The notes under the pieces are model-generated. The model was not told where the DNA came from and did not search any database. It saw only the letters and a list, made by a program, of their open reading frames with translations. The position numbers and the translations under genes are program-made. From Lachnospiraceae bacterium UBA3310 (GTDB lineage Bacteria > Bacillota > Clostridia > Lachnospirales > Lachnospiraceae), in NCBI GenBank assembly GCA_002361355.1, contig DESQ01000036.1, positions 7,160-71,159 of the forward strand: a stretch of 64,000 nt of DNA, given 5' to 3'. Shown here piece by piece: positions 25,060 through 33,818 of this stretch. How positions within the stretch are numbered: position 1 is the stretch's first letter; each line of letters begins with the position of its first letter.

Positions 25060-26820
25060 ATGAATATCTGGGAAATATTGGGCATAGAGCCCACTACGGA
25101 CAAGAGGCGGATCAAAAAAGCCTATGCGGAGAAAACCAAAGAAATTCACCCGGAGGAGAAGCCGGAGGAGTTTAAACGGCTTCATGAGGCATATCAGGCG
25201 GCGCTTGGGTATGCGGATTATATTTCGAAAGCTAACGGGTCTGACGGCAGAGAGATACCGCTTCCCAACGCGGAGCAGGGTGCTGTGGGAAATACCGATG
25301 AGGACGCCGCCCGGCACGTTGATGAAGGTGCGGATGGAGGAATGGCGGGGCGCGCCGGTGAAAAGGCAGAGGAAGAGGACGCGCAGGAAGAGGACACCGA
25401 GCAGGGAAACCTGCGGGCTTACTTTGAGGAGAGACAGGAAAAAAACAGAAGACAGGTCGATGTGTTTTTAAAATACTGGAAAGAGTTTCGAAGCCCTTAC
25501 CACAATCAGGAGTCGATGGACTGGTGGAAAGAATATCTGTCCTCAGAAGAATTTCAGGACATCCGTTATCATTCGCAGGTGCTGGAGGCGCTGGCGGACG
25601 AGATCGACGATAAATGTCTTTTGGGAATAAATGAGATAAAATGGCTCTTCTGGGAAGCTTATGGTTTTCAGGAAGGCGAGGAAACGGTCTATCAAGGGGA
25701 TCAGCAGCGGCTCTATAGAAGCCTGTATCCGGCATATGAAAAACATCAGAAAAATATACAGTATGAACAGAAATGGGCGAGAAATGATAAATTCATCCGC
25801 ATTTTCATAGGAATTGCTGCGGTGGCGGTTGCGATCATCTGCGTTCTGATTCCCGTGACGATTCACAGACAGCGGGAGAACGGGCGCCTTTTTCTGATTG
25901 ACTATATGGCAGACCAATATCCGGAGACAGCGTTTTCTGAGCCGGAGCGGATCGATAAGGAAGACGACGGCAGCATCGTCTATACATTGCACTCTTCGGC
26001 ACATCCGGATCTGGAGGTTACGGCAAAGGTGGAATATGGATATGTGGAAGGAAAGAGAGCCTATCTGGTGAAAGAAGATTACAGCCAGTTACTGTTTGAG
26101 TATTACGCCGCGCAGTACGGTCTGGAGGGCGGCCTGGTGACTTATACGGAAGGTACTTACGTAAACCCGGAAATCACAGAGTACGCTGCGCTTTTCTATT
26201 CGGACATCGGGGAAGTGGACGCTTTCTGTGAGAGAGCGGAGAAGATGTTCCGGGAGCAGGAGGAGCTGCAGACGATATCGGAGGTGGCTGTCTGTACGGA
26301 AGATGTGCTGTTTCCGGAAATCCTTTTGCAGGGCGGTGTGCCGGAATTTCCGTTTGCGGACAGGCAGGTATATGATCTCAGGACCGTCGAGGCAGAAGAA
26401 CTTTCAGAAGCGCTTCGGGAAGCGTATATGACTTACATGTTTCAGTATGAATCCTGGAATATTACGACAGAACAGTACCGGGAATGGGGTGCGGCGTACG
26501 AGAAAATAAGCGGAGAGTGGGAGGATGATGACGGGGAGTGGCATGAGGTGCACGACCCTGACACAGGAGAAATGCTCTGTAAATTATTTATACCGATATA
26601 TGACGGGCTGTCAGGATATTATAGCTTCGAAAATATCAGTATGCCGATGTATGTCCGCATGATAACCGTGGGAAATGCTTACTATTTCCTGCAGGATCGG
26701 GGTGCGGATCTGACCGTCGGGGAGGACGGCAGCGGCTTTTCGGTAACGTTTTATGGAAACATCACTTCCTTTGGAGATGAGCCGTCGGTGAAATTTTATG
26801 ATTTGCGGGATTGTTATTAA
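25060..26820 (+). CDS. Membrane protein with N-terminal J-like domain (DjlC-like)
   Basis: 586 residues. Residues 2-50 are a divergent J-domain: WEILGIEPTTDKRRIKKAYA, then KEIHPEEKPEEFKRLHEAY. The catalytic HPD tripeptide is H30-P31-E32, and the linker is the short type with E-x-F-xx-L-xx-AY seen in DjlB/DjlC. An acidic disordered region (about 60-130), a helical part, one transmembrane helix (245-268) and a roughly 320-residue C-terminal domain of unknown fold follow; topology suggests the J-domain is cytoplasmic and the C-terminus outside. ATG 25060, 46 bases after the hscC-like gene, so the two are likely one operon and act as a pair. Confidence 0.75.
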   Translation: MNIWEILGIEPTTDKRRIKKAYAEKTKEIHPEEKPEEFKRLHEAYQAALGYADYISKANGSDGREIPLPNAEQGAVGNTDEDAARHVDEGADGGMAGRAGEKAEEEDAQEEDTEQGNLRAYFEERQEKNRRQVDVFLKYWKEFRSPYHNQESMDWWKEYLSSEEFQDIRYHSQVLEALADEIDDKCLLGINEIKWLFWEAYGFQEGEETVYQGDQQRLYRSLYPAYEKHQKNIQYEQKWARNDKFIRIFIGIAAVAVAIICVLIPVTIHRQRENGRLFLIDYMADQYPETAFSEPERIDKEDDGSIVYTLHSSAHPDLEVTAKVEYGYVEGKRAYLVKEDYSQLLFEYYAAQYGLEGGLVTYTEGTYVNPEITEYAALFYSDIGEVDAFCERAEKMFREQEELQTISEVAVCTEDVLFPEILLQGGVPEFPFADRQVYDLRTVEAEELSEALREAYMTYMFQYESWNITTEQYREWGAAYEKISGEWEDDDGEWHEVHDPDTGEMLCKLFIPIYDGLSGYYSFENISMPMYVRMITVGNAYYFLQDRGADLTVGEDGSGFSVTFYGNITSFGDEPSVKFYDLRDCY

Positions 26821-26897
26821 AATTTTTTGCGATTATTTCCCAATTATTTTTGATTTACGTCTTGAATTTTTGGGACAAATTGGGTAAAATGAAATCG

Positions 26898-26915
26898 TTG
26901 ACAAAATTTTGTCAA
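26898..26915. promoter_or_regulatory. 18-bp palindrome upstream of gap
   Basis: TTGACAAAATTTTGTCAA is perfectly self-complementary and ends 16 bases before the gap promoter -35. It resembles in size and layout the Rex operators (TTGTTAA-N4-TTAACAA) but differs in the half-site, so the regulator is not identified. An activator or repressor site for glycolytic control is plausible. Confidence 0.55.
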
Positions 26916-26931
26916 TCTTATCCAGATATGA

Positions 26932-26960
26932 TTGGCAAAATTATATAGTAAAGCTATAAA
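26932..26960 (+). promoter_or_regulatory. Predicted sigma-A promoter of gap
   Basis: TTGGCA (26932-26937), 17-base spacer, TATAAA (26955-26960), 27 bases before the gap ATG and just ahead of its AGGAGGA ribosome site. Confidence 0.6.
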
Positions 26961-26987
26961 AAATCAATATTTTAGGAGGAACAAAAA

Positions 26988-27989
26988 ATGGCAGTAAGAG
27001 TAGCAATCAATGGTTTTGGCCGTATCGGTCGTCTGGCATTCAGACAGATGTTTGGAGCAGCAGGTTATGAGGTTGTAGCGATCAACGATCTGACAAGCCC
27101 CAAGATGCTTGCGCATCTGTTAAAGTACGATTCTTCCCAGGGTAAATACGCTCTGGCAGATACCGTATCCGCAGGCGAGGATTCCATCACGGTTGACGGA
27201 AAGACATTAAAGATCTACAAAGAGCCCGATGCAAACAACTGCCCTTGGGGTGAACTCAAGGTTGACGTTGTTCTGGAGTGCTCCGGCTTCTATACCAGCA
27301 AAGAGAAGGCTCAGGCCCATATCAATGCAGGCGCTAGAAAGGTTGTTATCTCTGCTCCCGCAGGAAACGATCTTCCTACTATCGTATACAATGTAAACCA
27401 CAAGACATTGAAGCCTTCGGATACCATCATTTCCGCAGCTTCCTGCACAACAAACTGCCTGGCTCCCATGGCTAAGGCGTTAAACGATCTGGCAACCATC
27501 AAGTCCGGTATCATGAGCACCATCCATGCTTACACAGGTGACCAGATGATCCTTGACGGCCCCCAGAGAAAGGGTGACCTGAGAAGATCCCGCGCAGGTG
27601 CAGTGAACATCGTTCCCAACAGCACAGGCGCAGCAAAGGCTATCGGCCTTGTTATCCCTGAGCTGAACGGCAAGCTGATCGGTTCTGCACAGCGTGTTCC
27701 TACCCCTACCGGTTCTACCACGATTCTGGTTGCAACCGTTGAGAAGTCCGTTACCAAGGAAGAGATCAATGCAGCTATGAAGGCAGCTTCCAACGAGTCC
27801 TTCGGTTACAACGAGGATGAGATCGTTTCTTCCGATATCGTAGGCAGCACCTATGGTTCCATCTTTGATGCGACCCAGACCATGGTAGGCGCAGACAATC
27901 TGGTACAGGTTGTTTCCTGGTATGATAACGAGAACAGCTATACTTCTCAGATGGTTCGTACCATCAAGTACTTCTCAGAGCTTGCATAA
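26988..27989 (+). CDS. gap: Glyceraldehyde-3-phosphate dehydrogenase, type I
   Basis: 333 residues. NAD-dependent oxidation of glyceraldehyde-3-phosphate to 1,3-bisphosphoglycerate. The Rossmann motif [14 protein letters not shown] begins at residue 8; the catalytic cysteine lies in [12 protein letters not shown] and the partner histidine in the following [12 protein letters not shown]. Codon use is distinctly biased to highly expressed codons, as in pgk and groEL here. Strong AGGAGGA ribosome site. A terminator between gap and pgk would set a higher level of gap than of the downstream genes. Confidence 0.98.
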   Translation: MAVRVAINGFGRIGRLAFRQMFGAAGYEVVAINDLTSPKMLAHLLKYDSSQGKYALADTVSAGEDSITVDGKTLKIYKEPDANNCPWGELKVDVVLECSGFYTSKEKAQAHINAGARKVVISAPAGNDLPTIVYNVNHKTLKPSDTIISAASCTTNCLAPMAKALNDLATIKSGIMSTIHAYTGDQMILDGPQRKGDLRRSRAGAVNIVPNSTGAAKAIGLVIPELNGKLIGSAQRVPTPTGSTTILVATVEKSVTKEEINAAMKAASNESFGYNEDEIVSSDIVGSTYGSIFDATQTMVGADNLVQVVSWYDNENSYTSQMVRTIKYFSELA

Positions 27990-28022
27990 ATCGAAAAGAA
28001 TTGGAACGAATAAAGAGAGACA

Positions 28023-28054
28023 AAGAGGCTCGGCCGCTGGGCCGGGCTTCTTTT
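28023..28054 (+). terminator. Terminator or attenuator between gap and pgk
   Basis: A 13-bp stem with wobble pairs, AAGAGGCTCGGCC (28023-28035) against GGCCGGGCTTCTT (28040-28052), GCTG loop, running into TTTTA. Since pgk follows in 58 bases, partial read-through is likely. Confidence 0.8.
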
Positions 28055-28111
28055 ATAGGAAAGATATCTTTCCTGCCCGAAATAAAAAATATATAACAGG
28101 AGGAATTACAA

Positions 28112-29344
28112 ATGGCATTGAATAAGAAATCGGTAGATGACATCAATGTGAAAGGCAAGCGCGTCCTTGTGAGATGTGACTTTAACGTACCTTTGAAGGA
28201 GGGTAAAATCACGGACGAGACCCGTATCGTGGCTGCGCTTCCTACGATCAAGAAACTGCTTGCCGACGGCGGCAAGGTAATCCTTTGTTCCCACCTCGGC
28301 AAGGTAAAGAACGGTCCTAATGAGGGCGAGTCCCTTGCGCCTGTAGCCGAGAGACTTTCTGAGAAACTCGGCAAGCCCGTTAATTTCGTGTCCGACTATA
28401 ATGTGACCGGCGATGCGGCTACCAAAGCGGTGGCTGACATGAAGGAAGGCGACGTTGTTCTTCTGCAGAATACCCGTTTCCGCGGTAAAGAGGAGACGAA
28501 GCCCACAGAAGCTGGCGAGAACTTTGCGAAGGAGCTGGCTGACCTGGCTGACGTTTATGTGTGCGATGCTTTTGGTTCTGCTCACAGAGCGCACGCCTCT
28601 GTTGCTGTTGTGACCAAGTATATCAGCCAGAAGGGCGGCGAGAACGCGGTTGGTTATCTGATGCAGAAGGAGATCAATTTCCTTGGCAATGCGGTGGAGA
28701 ATCCCGTGAGACCTTTCGTGGCTATCCTTGGCGGCGCGAAGGTTGCCGATAAGCTGAACGTAATTAACAATCTGCTTGAGAAGTGCGACACGCTGATTAT
28801 CGGCGGCGGTATGGCGTTCACATTCCTGAAGGCTAAGGGTTATGAGATCGGTAACTCCCTGGTTGACGACGAGAAACTTGACTATTGTAAAGAGATGATG
28901 GCTAAGGCGGAGAAGCTTGGCAAGCAGTTACTGCTTCCTATTGATACCGGCGTTGCTTCCGGTTTCCCGAACCCCATCGACGCTCCCGTTGAAGTGACAT
29001 ATGTTGATTCCGACAAGATTCCTGCGGACAAGGAGGGTCTCGATATCGGGCCTAAGACGCAGGAGCAGTTTGCAAATGCAGTGAAGACGGCTAAGACGGT
29101 TGTCTGGAACGGGCCTATGGGCGTGTTTGAGAATCCGACACTGGCAAAGGGTACGATTGCGGTTGCAAAGGCACTGGCTGAGACAGACGCAACCACCATC
29201 ATCGGCGGCGGTGATTCCGCAGCAGCTTGTAACCAGCTCGGTTTCGCAGACAAGATGTCCCATATTTCTACAGGCGGCGGCGCTTCCCTGGAGTTCCTTG
29301 AGGGTAAAGAGCTTCCCGGCGTAATGGCAGCAGATGATAAATAA
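28112..29344 (+). CDS. pgk: Phosphoglycerate kinase
   Basis: 410 residues. Makes ATP and 3-phosphoglycerate from 1,3-bisphosphoglycerate. Family motifs: [11 protein letters not shown] at 18-28, SHLGKVKN for substrate binding, [13 protein letters not shown], the [10 protein letters not shown] hinge region, GPMGVFE and the nucleotide-site GGGDSAAA. Length is about ten residues above the minimum because of small loops. The last codons form the left arm of a 13-bp inverted repeat that spans the stop. GGAGGAA ribosome site. Second gene of the gap-pgk-tpiA group. Confidence 0.98.
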   Translation: MALNKKSVDDINVKGKRVLVRCDFNVPLKEGKITDETRIVAALPTIKKLLADGGKVILCSHLGKVKNGPNEGESLAPVAERLSEKLGKPVNFVSDYNVTGDAATKAVADMKEGDVVLLQNTRFRGKEETKPTEAGENFAKELADLADVYVCDAFGSAHRAHASVAVVTKYISQKGGENAVGYLMQKEINFLGNAVENPVRPFVAILGGAKVADKLNVINNLLEKCDTLIIGGGMAFTFLKAKGYEIGNSLVDDEKLDYCKEMMAKAEKLGKQLLLPIDTGVASGFPNPIDAPVEVTYVDSDKIPADKEGLDIGPKTQEQFANAVKTAKTVVWNGPMGVFENPTLAKGTIAVAKALAETDATTIIGGGDSAAACNQLGFADKMSHISTGGGASLEFLEGKELPGVMAADDK

Positions 29345-29376
29345 GCCGTTCAATGTGTAGAAACTGCCATTACGCC
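29318..29376 (+). repeat. 13-bp inverted repeat across the pgk stop codon
   Basis: GGCGTAATGGCAG (29318-29330, coding) pairs perfectly with CTGCCATTACGCC (29364-29376, after the stop) over a 33-base loop holding the stop codon. GGCAGCAGATGA at 29326-29337 is also repeated directly at 29385-29396. This suggests a local duplication-inversion or an mRNA 3' structure protecting pgk transcripts. Confidence 0.6.
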
Positions 29377-29434
29377 ACGTAGTAGGCAGCAGATGACAAG
29401 TGATGCGATGAGCAGAGCGAGAATGACCGGAGAA

Positions 29435-29518
29435 GAAAGAGGCTGTGCTTGCACCAAGCCTCTTTCGGATTCGGTCGTTTGAGGGTGCAACGCACCCGAG
29501 GAATTGCGAAGCAATTTC
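29435..29518 (+). promoter_or_regulatory. Cluster of three hairpins in the pgk-tpiA gap
   Basis: First hairpin: GAAAGAGGCT (29435-29444) with AGCCTCTTTC (29457-29466) and an inner GTGC/GCAC. Second: GGGTGC (29483-29488) with GCACCC (29492-29497). Third: GAATTGC (29501-29507) with GCAATTT (29511-29517), both with triloops. None has a clear U tract. The 220-base gap has no coding frame worth reporting; it may be an RNA processing or attenuation region, or a repetitive intergenic element. Confidence 0.5.
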
Positions 29519-29564
29519 GAGGTTCTGCGTCTGAAATTATAAAAGATATAAGGAGAATAGAATC

Positions 29565-30311
29565 ATGGCAAGGAAAAGAATTATCGCCGGCAACTGGAAG
29601 ATGAATATGACTCCCAGCGAGGCTGTAGCGCTCTGCGCGACATTAAAGGATCTGGTAGTGAACGATGCGGTTGACGTGGTTTACTGCGTACCGGCTATTG
29701 ACATTGTACCCGTGGCGGAAGCTGTAAAGGGTACTAACGTACACGTAGGCGCTGAGAACTTCTACATTGAGGACAAAGGCGCATATACGGGTGAAATCTC
29801 TGCGCCCATGTTAAAGGATGCGGGCGTTGAATATGTGATCATCGGCCACTCTGAGAGAAGAGAGTACTTCAAGGAGGACGATGCTTTCCTGAACAAGAAG
29901 GTGCTTAAGGCGTTAGAGGCCGGACTTGTGCCGATTCTTTGCTGCGGCGAGTCCTTAGAGCAGAGAGAGATGAACGTGACCATGGACTGGATCAGATTAC
30001 AGATCAAGTCCGATCTGGCAGGCGTGACAGCGGATCAGGTAAAAGGTATGGTAATCGCATACGAACCCATCTGGGCTATCGGAACCGGTAAGACGGCTAC
30101 TTCCGATCAGGCGCAGGAGGTATGTAAAGGTATCCGCGACTGCATCGCTGAGATGTATGACGCGGCGACTGCGGAAGCTGTGCGTATCCAGTACGGCGGC
30201 TCCATGAATGCTTCCAATGCGGCGGAATTGCTGGCAAAGCCCGATATCGACGGCGGTCTGATCGGCGGCGCGGCACTTAAGCCTGACTTTGGCAAGATTG
30301 TGAATGCGTAA
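29565..30311 (+). CDS. tpiA: Triosephosphate isomerase
   Basis: 248 residues. Interconverts dihydroxyacetone phosphate and glyceraldehyde-3-phosphate. Motifs: AGNWKMNM with the active-site Asn and Lys at the N-terminus, IGHSERR with the catalytic His, [12 protein letters not shown] with the catalytic Glu and loop 6, then QYGGSMN and GLIGGAAL phosphate-binding loops. AAGGAGAA ribosome site before ATG 29565. It closes the glycolytic group and is followed by a strong terminator. Confidence 0.98.
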   Translation: MARKRIIAGNWKMNMTPSEAVALCATLKDLVVNDAVDVVYCVPAIDIVPVAEAVKGTNVHVGAENFYIEDKGAYTGEISAPMLKDAGVEYVIIGHSERREYFKEDDAFLNKKVLKALEAGLVPILCCGESLEQREMNVTMDWIRLQIKSDLAGVTADQVKGMVIAYEPIWAIGTGKTATSDQAQEVCKGIRDCIAEMYDAATAEAVRIQYGGSMNASNAAELLAKPDIDGGLIGGAALKPDFGKIVNA

Positions 30312-30345
30312 GCGGTAAAACAGAAAGATAACGACAGGGAAAGAG

Positions 30346-30387
30346 ACACTCCAATCCATAGAGTTCACAGGATTGGGGTGTTTTTTT
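30346..30387 (+). terminator. Rho-independent terminator after tpiA
   Basis: ACACTCCAATCC (30346-30357) with GGATTGGGGTGT (30370-30381), one G-U pair, 12-base loop, followed by seven T. Confidence 0.92.
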
Positions 30388-30455
30388 AGGTATGTCAGAA
30401 GGAACAATGGCGCTTGGCCGGAAGTTGCGTTATAATCAAGACAGGAGGAAAATGG

Positions 30456-32084
30456 ATGAAGAAGTATAAAGGAAAGACGGTTTATAGAGGAATTGCAACG
30501 GGGCCGGCGCTTGTGATGAAAAAGAATGTCGATTCGGTAAAGCGTTATGAAATTGCGGATGCGGAAGCCGAGATTGCAAGGGTATCGGAGGCGGCGGAGG
30601 TGCTGCAGGGGCAGATGCGGAAACTTTATGACAAAGCGGTGAGGGAAGTGGGGAAGGCGAGCGCCGAAATTTTTGAAGGATATCAGATGATGCTGGAGGA
30701 CAAAGATTATCTGGATTCTATTCACAATATCATTCGTCATGAGATGGTTAATGCAGAGTATGCGGTGGCAGTTACCGGAGATCATTTTTCGGAGATGTTT
30801 TCCCATATGGATGATGAATATATGAAGGCGAGGGCGGCGGATGTAAAGGATATTTCCAACCGGTTGATCCGCAGTCTGGGCGGCAGTCAGGATGTGGGTT
30901 CTGCTTCGGCGGATCCTGTCGTTATTGTGGCGGATGATCTGTCGCCGGGTGAGATGATGCAGATGGATAAATCTAAAATACTGGCCATCGTGACTGTACG
31001 CGGGTCTGTTGATTCCCATACGGCAATTCTGGCACGGATGATGAACATTCCTGCGCTGATCGGTGTGCCCTTAGATTTGGAGGAACTGTGTTCCGGGATG
31101 ATAACAGTGGTGGATGGATTTCAATCGGAAGTGACTTTTGAGCCGACAGAGGAAGAACGGGGCAGGGTGGAAAAGATAATAGAAGAGGAGCAGGAAAAGA
31201 AGAAATTGCTGCAGATGTTAAAAGGCAGGGAAAACCGTACCCTGGACGGCAGGACGATCGCTATTTATGCGAACATCGGAAGCGTGGCGGATGTGGAAGA
31301 TGTGCTGGAAAATGACGCCGGGGGAATCGGATTATTCCGAAGCGAATTTTTATATCTGGAGCGCAGCGATTTCCCTTCGGAAGAGGAGCAGTTTCATGTC
31401 TATCGTCAGGTGCTGCAGAATATGGCGGAAAAGAAAGTCGTTATCCGTACGCTGGATATCGGCGCAGATAAACAGGCGGATTATTTTAATCTTGGAAAAG
31501 AGGAAAATCCGGCGTTGGGATACCGGGCAATCCGCATCTGCTTAGACAGGCCGGATATTTTTAAAACGCAGCTTCGCGCGCTGCTTCGGGCGGCGGTGTA
31601 TGGCAATCTTGCTGTCATGTATCCGATGATCACATCGGTTGAGGAGGTAGAGCGGATTTATGCAGTTGTGGATGAGGTATGCAGCGAATTAAGGGAAAAG
31701 GGGATTCCGTACCGAAAGCCGGAACAGGGAATTATGATCGAGACGCCCGCGGCGGTTATGATCAGCGATGATCTGGCGCAGGTTGTAGATTTCTTTAGCA
31801 TTGGAACGAATGATCTGACACAGTATACGCTGGCGGTTGACCGCCGCAGCGAGAGAATGGATGCGTATTATAATCCGCATCACAAGGCGATTCTGCGTAT
31901 GATTAAAATGGTGACAGACAATGCCCATGCAGCCGGTAAATGGGTGGGAATTTGTGGCGAGCTGGGGGCTGACGTAGAACTGACAGGAGAATTTCTGCGG
32001 ATGGGCGTTGATGAGTTATCGGTGGCGCCTTCCATGGTTTTGAAGGTCCGCCAGCGTGTCCGTGAGACCACGGTAAAAGAGTAA
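30456..32084 (+). CDS. ptsI: Phosphoenolpyruvate-protein phosphotransferase (PTS enzyme I)
   Basis: 542 residues. Autophosphorylates from phosphoenolpyruvate and passes the phosphate to HPr. The phosphohistidine is H188 in VRGSVDSHTAILAR; the usual G-G-x-T-S-H reads R-G-S-V-D-S-H here. The C-terminal PEP-binding barrel has GIGLFRSEFLYL, PMITSVEE and ICGELGAD with the reactive cysteine. AGGAGG at 30443-30448 sets ATG 30456; an overlapping ATG two bases earlier is in another frame. No ptsH is adjacent. The shorter form (slightly under the 570 of E. coli) matches Clostridia. Confidence 0.93.
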   Translation: MKKYKGKTVYRGIATGPALVMKKNVDSVKRYEIADAEAEIARVSEAAEVLQGQMRKLYDKAVREVGKASAEIFEGYQMMLEDKDYLDSIHNIIRHEMVNAEYAVAVTGDHFSEMFSHMDDEYMKARAADVKDISNRLIRSLGGSQDVGSASADPVVIVADDLSPGEMMQMDKSKILAIVTVRGSVDSHTAILARMMNIPALIGVPLDLEELCSGMITVVDGFQSEVTFEPTEEERGRVEKIIEEEQEKKKLLQMLKGRENRTLDGRTIAIYANIGSVADVEDVLENDAGGIGLFRSEFLYLERSDFPSEEEQFHVYRQVLQNMAEKKVVIRTLDIGADKQADYFNLGKEENPALGYRAIRICLDRPDIFKTQLRALLRAAVYGNLAVMYPMITSVEEVERIYAVVDEVCSELREKGIPYRKPEQGIMIETPAAVMISDDLAQVVDFFSIGTNDLTQYTLAVDRRSERMDAYYNPHHKAILRMIKMVTDNAHAAGKWVGICGELGADVELTGEFLRMGVDELSVAPSMVLKVRQRVRETTVKE

Positions 32085-32148
32085 GTTACAAAAACGGTCT
32101 GATATGTTATGATTATTCATAAATGAAATTGAGGAGGAATGAAATGAT

Positions 32149-33708
32149 ATGAGCAAGATGGCGGAAGCCAGGATTAGGGTGGGGCAAATGGAGGACAGCC
32201 TTCTTGTGAAAAGGAGTCTGTTATACACATTTTTGATGGGTTTTTTTGCCCATGGCTTTGTGCTTGTAAATATCAGCGTTTCTCATGACGCTGTGTTTGA
32301 CTTTTATGATGCGCTTGCAGCGCACCAGCATCAGATCGGGCTGGGGAGAATCCTGGAGCCTTTGTACAGGGAAATGACGGCTTCGGGACTGCTGATGCCG
32401 TGGAGTTTGGGAGTGACAGCTTTTTTCTGGCTGGGGATCGCCGTGTTTTTGGTCTGCAAACTGTTTGACTTATGCGGGAGAACAGAAATTTTACTGACGG
32501 CCGGAATCATGACGGTCAATATTTCCGTGACTGCCATAGCGGCAGCCTATACGCCGTGGCTTGCGGCGGACATGTTTGCTCTGCTGCTTGCTACGGCGGG
32601 CGTTTACTGCTGGTATCTTTATGTGGGACAACGCCGCATCAGAAGCCTGGTATTTGGCGCGATAGCGGTTGTTATGTCCCTCTCCATCTATCAGTGCTAT
32701 CTTGCAGTGACGGTGGTGTTGATTATTTTGCTGTCCATGCAGAACCTGATCAAAAAGGACGGTGCCGTGAAGGTATTTCAGGATGGCTGCGCGGGCGTGG
32801 GCATGATAGCGGCGGGCGGAATTGTCTATTATTTTCTGATGAAGCTGGTCTGCGGTATGGCGGAAACACCGCTTGCGGAGGGCGAGTATGACAGCCTGAC
32901 GAACCTGTGGGACAATCAGGAACCGGTGCTTAGGAGGCTCGCTGCCTGTTTAAAGGAAGCGGCGACGCACTTCTTTGCAAAGGATGAAAACATTTATCCC
33001 TATCAGGCGGTGTGGGCTGTCAATCTATTGATTGGCTGTGTGTGCGTTTATCTTGCTGTGCGCCTGGTGAGGCAGAAAAGAGCTGTACTTCAAAAAGGGG
33101 AATGGCTGTTACTTGTGCTTTTGACCGCGGTTCTGCCCTTTGCGGCCTATATGATGCGGCTGTTAAACCCGCATGTCCATGATTTGATGACATATGCGGT
33201 CTGGCTGTTGTATCTGATACCGCTTCTTTTGTGGAAATGGACATCCGGGGAAAAGATATCTGACAGGAAGGGATACGGTGTAACTGTGGTTTTGCTATTC
33301 CTGATCGTCTTTTCCTATATACAGACGGACAATGCGGTGTATGTGAAGAAGGAAGTGGAGAGTAAGGCAACGCTTTCCCTGATGACGGAGGTTATGGCGC
33401 TGGTAGAGCAGACGGAAGATTATGTGCCGGGCGAGACGGCGGTCACCTTTGTGGGGGATATATCGGAGGTATTGCAGGAGATTCCGGGGACGGATCGGGT
33501 GAAAGGTGTCTCCGGCTGTAATAAAACCGCGGCCATAACTTACAAGGAGACTTATCAGCCCTATTTCGACCATGTGATGCTTCGAAAAGTAAATGTTGTT
33601 TTTGACGGGATGACGGAGGAAAAACCGGAGACTGCGCAGATGCCATCCTATCCGCAGGAAGGGTATGTGCAGATGGTAGATCAGGTTGTTGTGGTGAAAT
33701 GGAATTAA
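32149..33708 (+). CDS. GtrII-type membrane glycosyltransferase family protein
   Basis: 519 residues with about 10-11 hydrophobic helices. The N-terminal FFAHGFVLVNISVSHDAVFD followed by HQIGLGRILEPLYRE matches the glucosyltransferase GtrII family (PF14264), membrane GT-C-like enzymes that move sugars from lipid carriers onto surface polymers. The aspartate in SHDAVFD is at the usual first-loop catalytic position. The C-terminal 120 residues form an outside domain. Acceptor unknown. No glycan synthesis cluster is beside it; the neighbours are ptsI and a signalling gene. GAGGAGG lies 11-12 bases before ATG 32149. Confidence 0.78.
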   Translation: MSKMAEARIRVGQMEDSLLVKRSLLYTFLMGFFAHGFVLVNISVSHDAVFDFYDALAAHQHQIGLGRILEPLYREMTASGLLMPWSLGVTAFFWLGIAVFLVCKLFDLCGRTEILLTAGIMTVNISVTAIAAAYTPWLAADMFALLLATAGVYCWYLYVGQRRIRSLVFGAIAVVMSLSIYQCYLAVTVVLIILLSMQNLIKKDGAVKVFQDGCAGVGMIAAGGIVYYFLMKLVCGMAETPLAEGEYDSLTNLWDNQEPVLRRLAACLKEAATHFFAKDENIYPYQAVWAVNLLIGCVCVYLAVRLVRQKRAVLQKGEWLLLVLLTAVLPFAAYMMRLLNPHVHDLMTYAVWLLYLIPLLLWKWTSGEKISDRKGYGVTVVLLFLIVFSYIQTDNAVYVKKEVESKATLSLMTEVMALVEQTEDYVPGETAVTFVGDISEVLQEIPGTDRVKGVSGCNKTAAITYKETYQPYFDHVMLRKVNVVFDGMTEEKPETAQMPSYPQEGYVQMVDQVVVVKWN

Positions 33709-33721
33709 AAGTGAAACCAAC

Positions 33722-33750
33722 TTCACAAGCGTGTTTTTATTTGTTAGAAT
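33722..33750 (+). promoter_or_regulatory. Predicted sigma-A promoter of the degenerate GGDEF gene
   Basis: TTCACA (33722-33727), 17-base spacer, TAGAAT (33745-33750), 69 bases before the start codon. Confidence 0.55.
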
Positions 33751-33818
33751 AGAACTATGGGGATTGCGCTTTCGGTAAAGTATCAGAATAAAAAGCATAG
33801 ACAGGAGAATGTGGTGAG

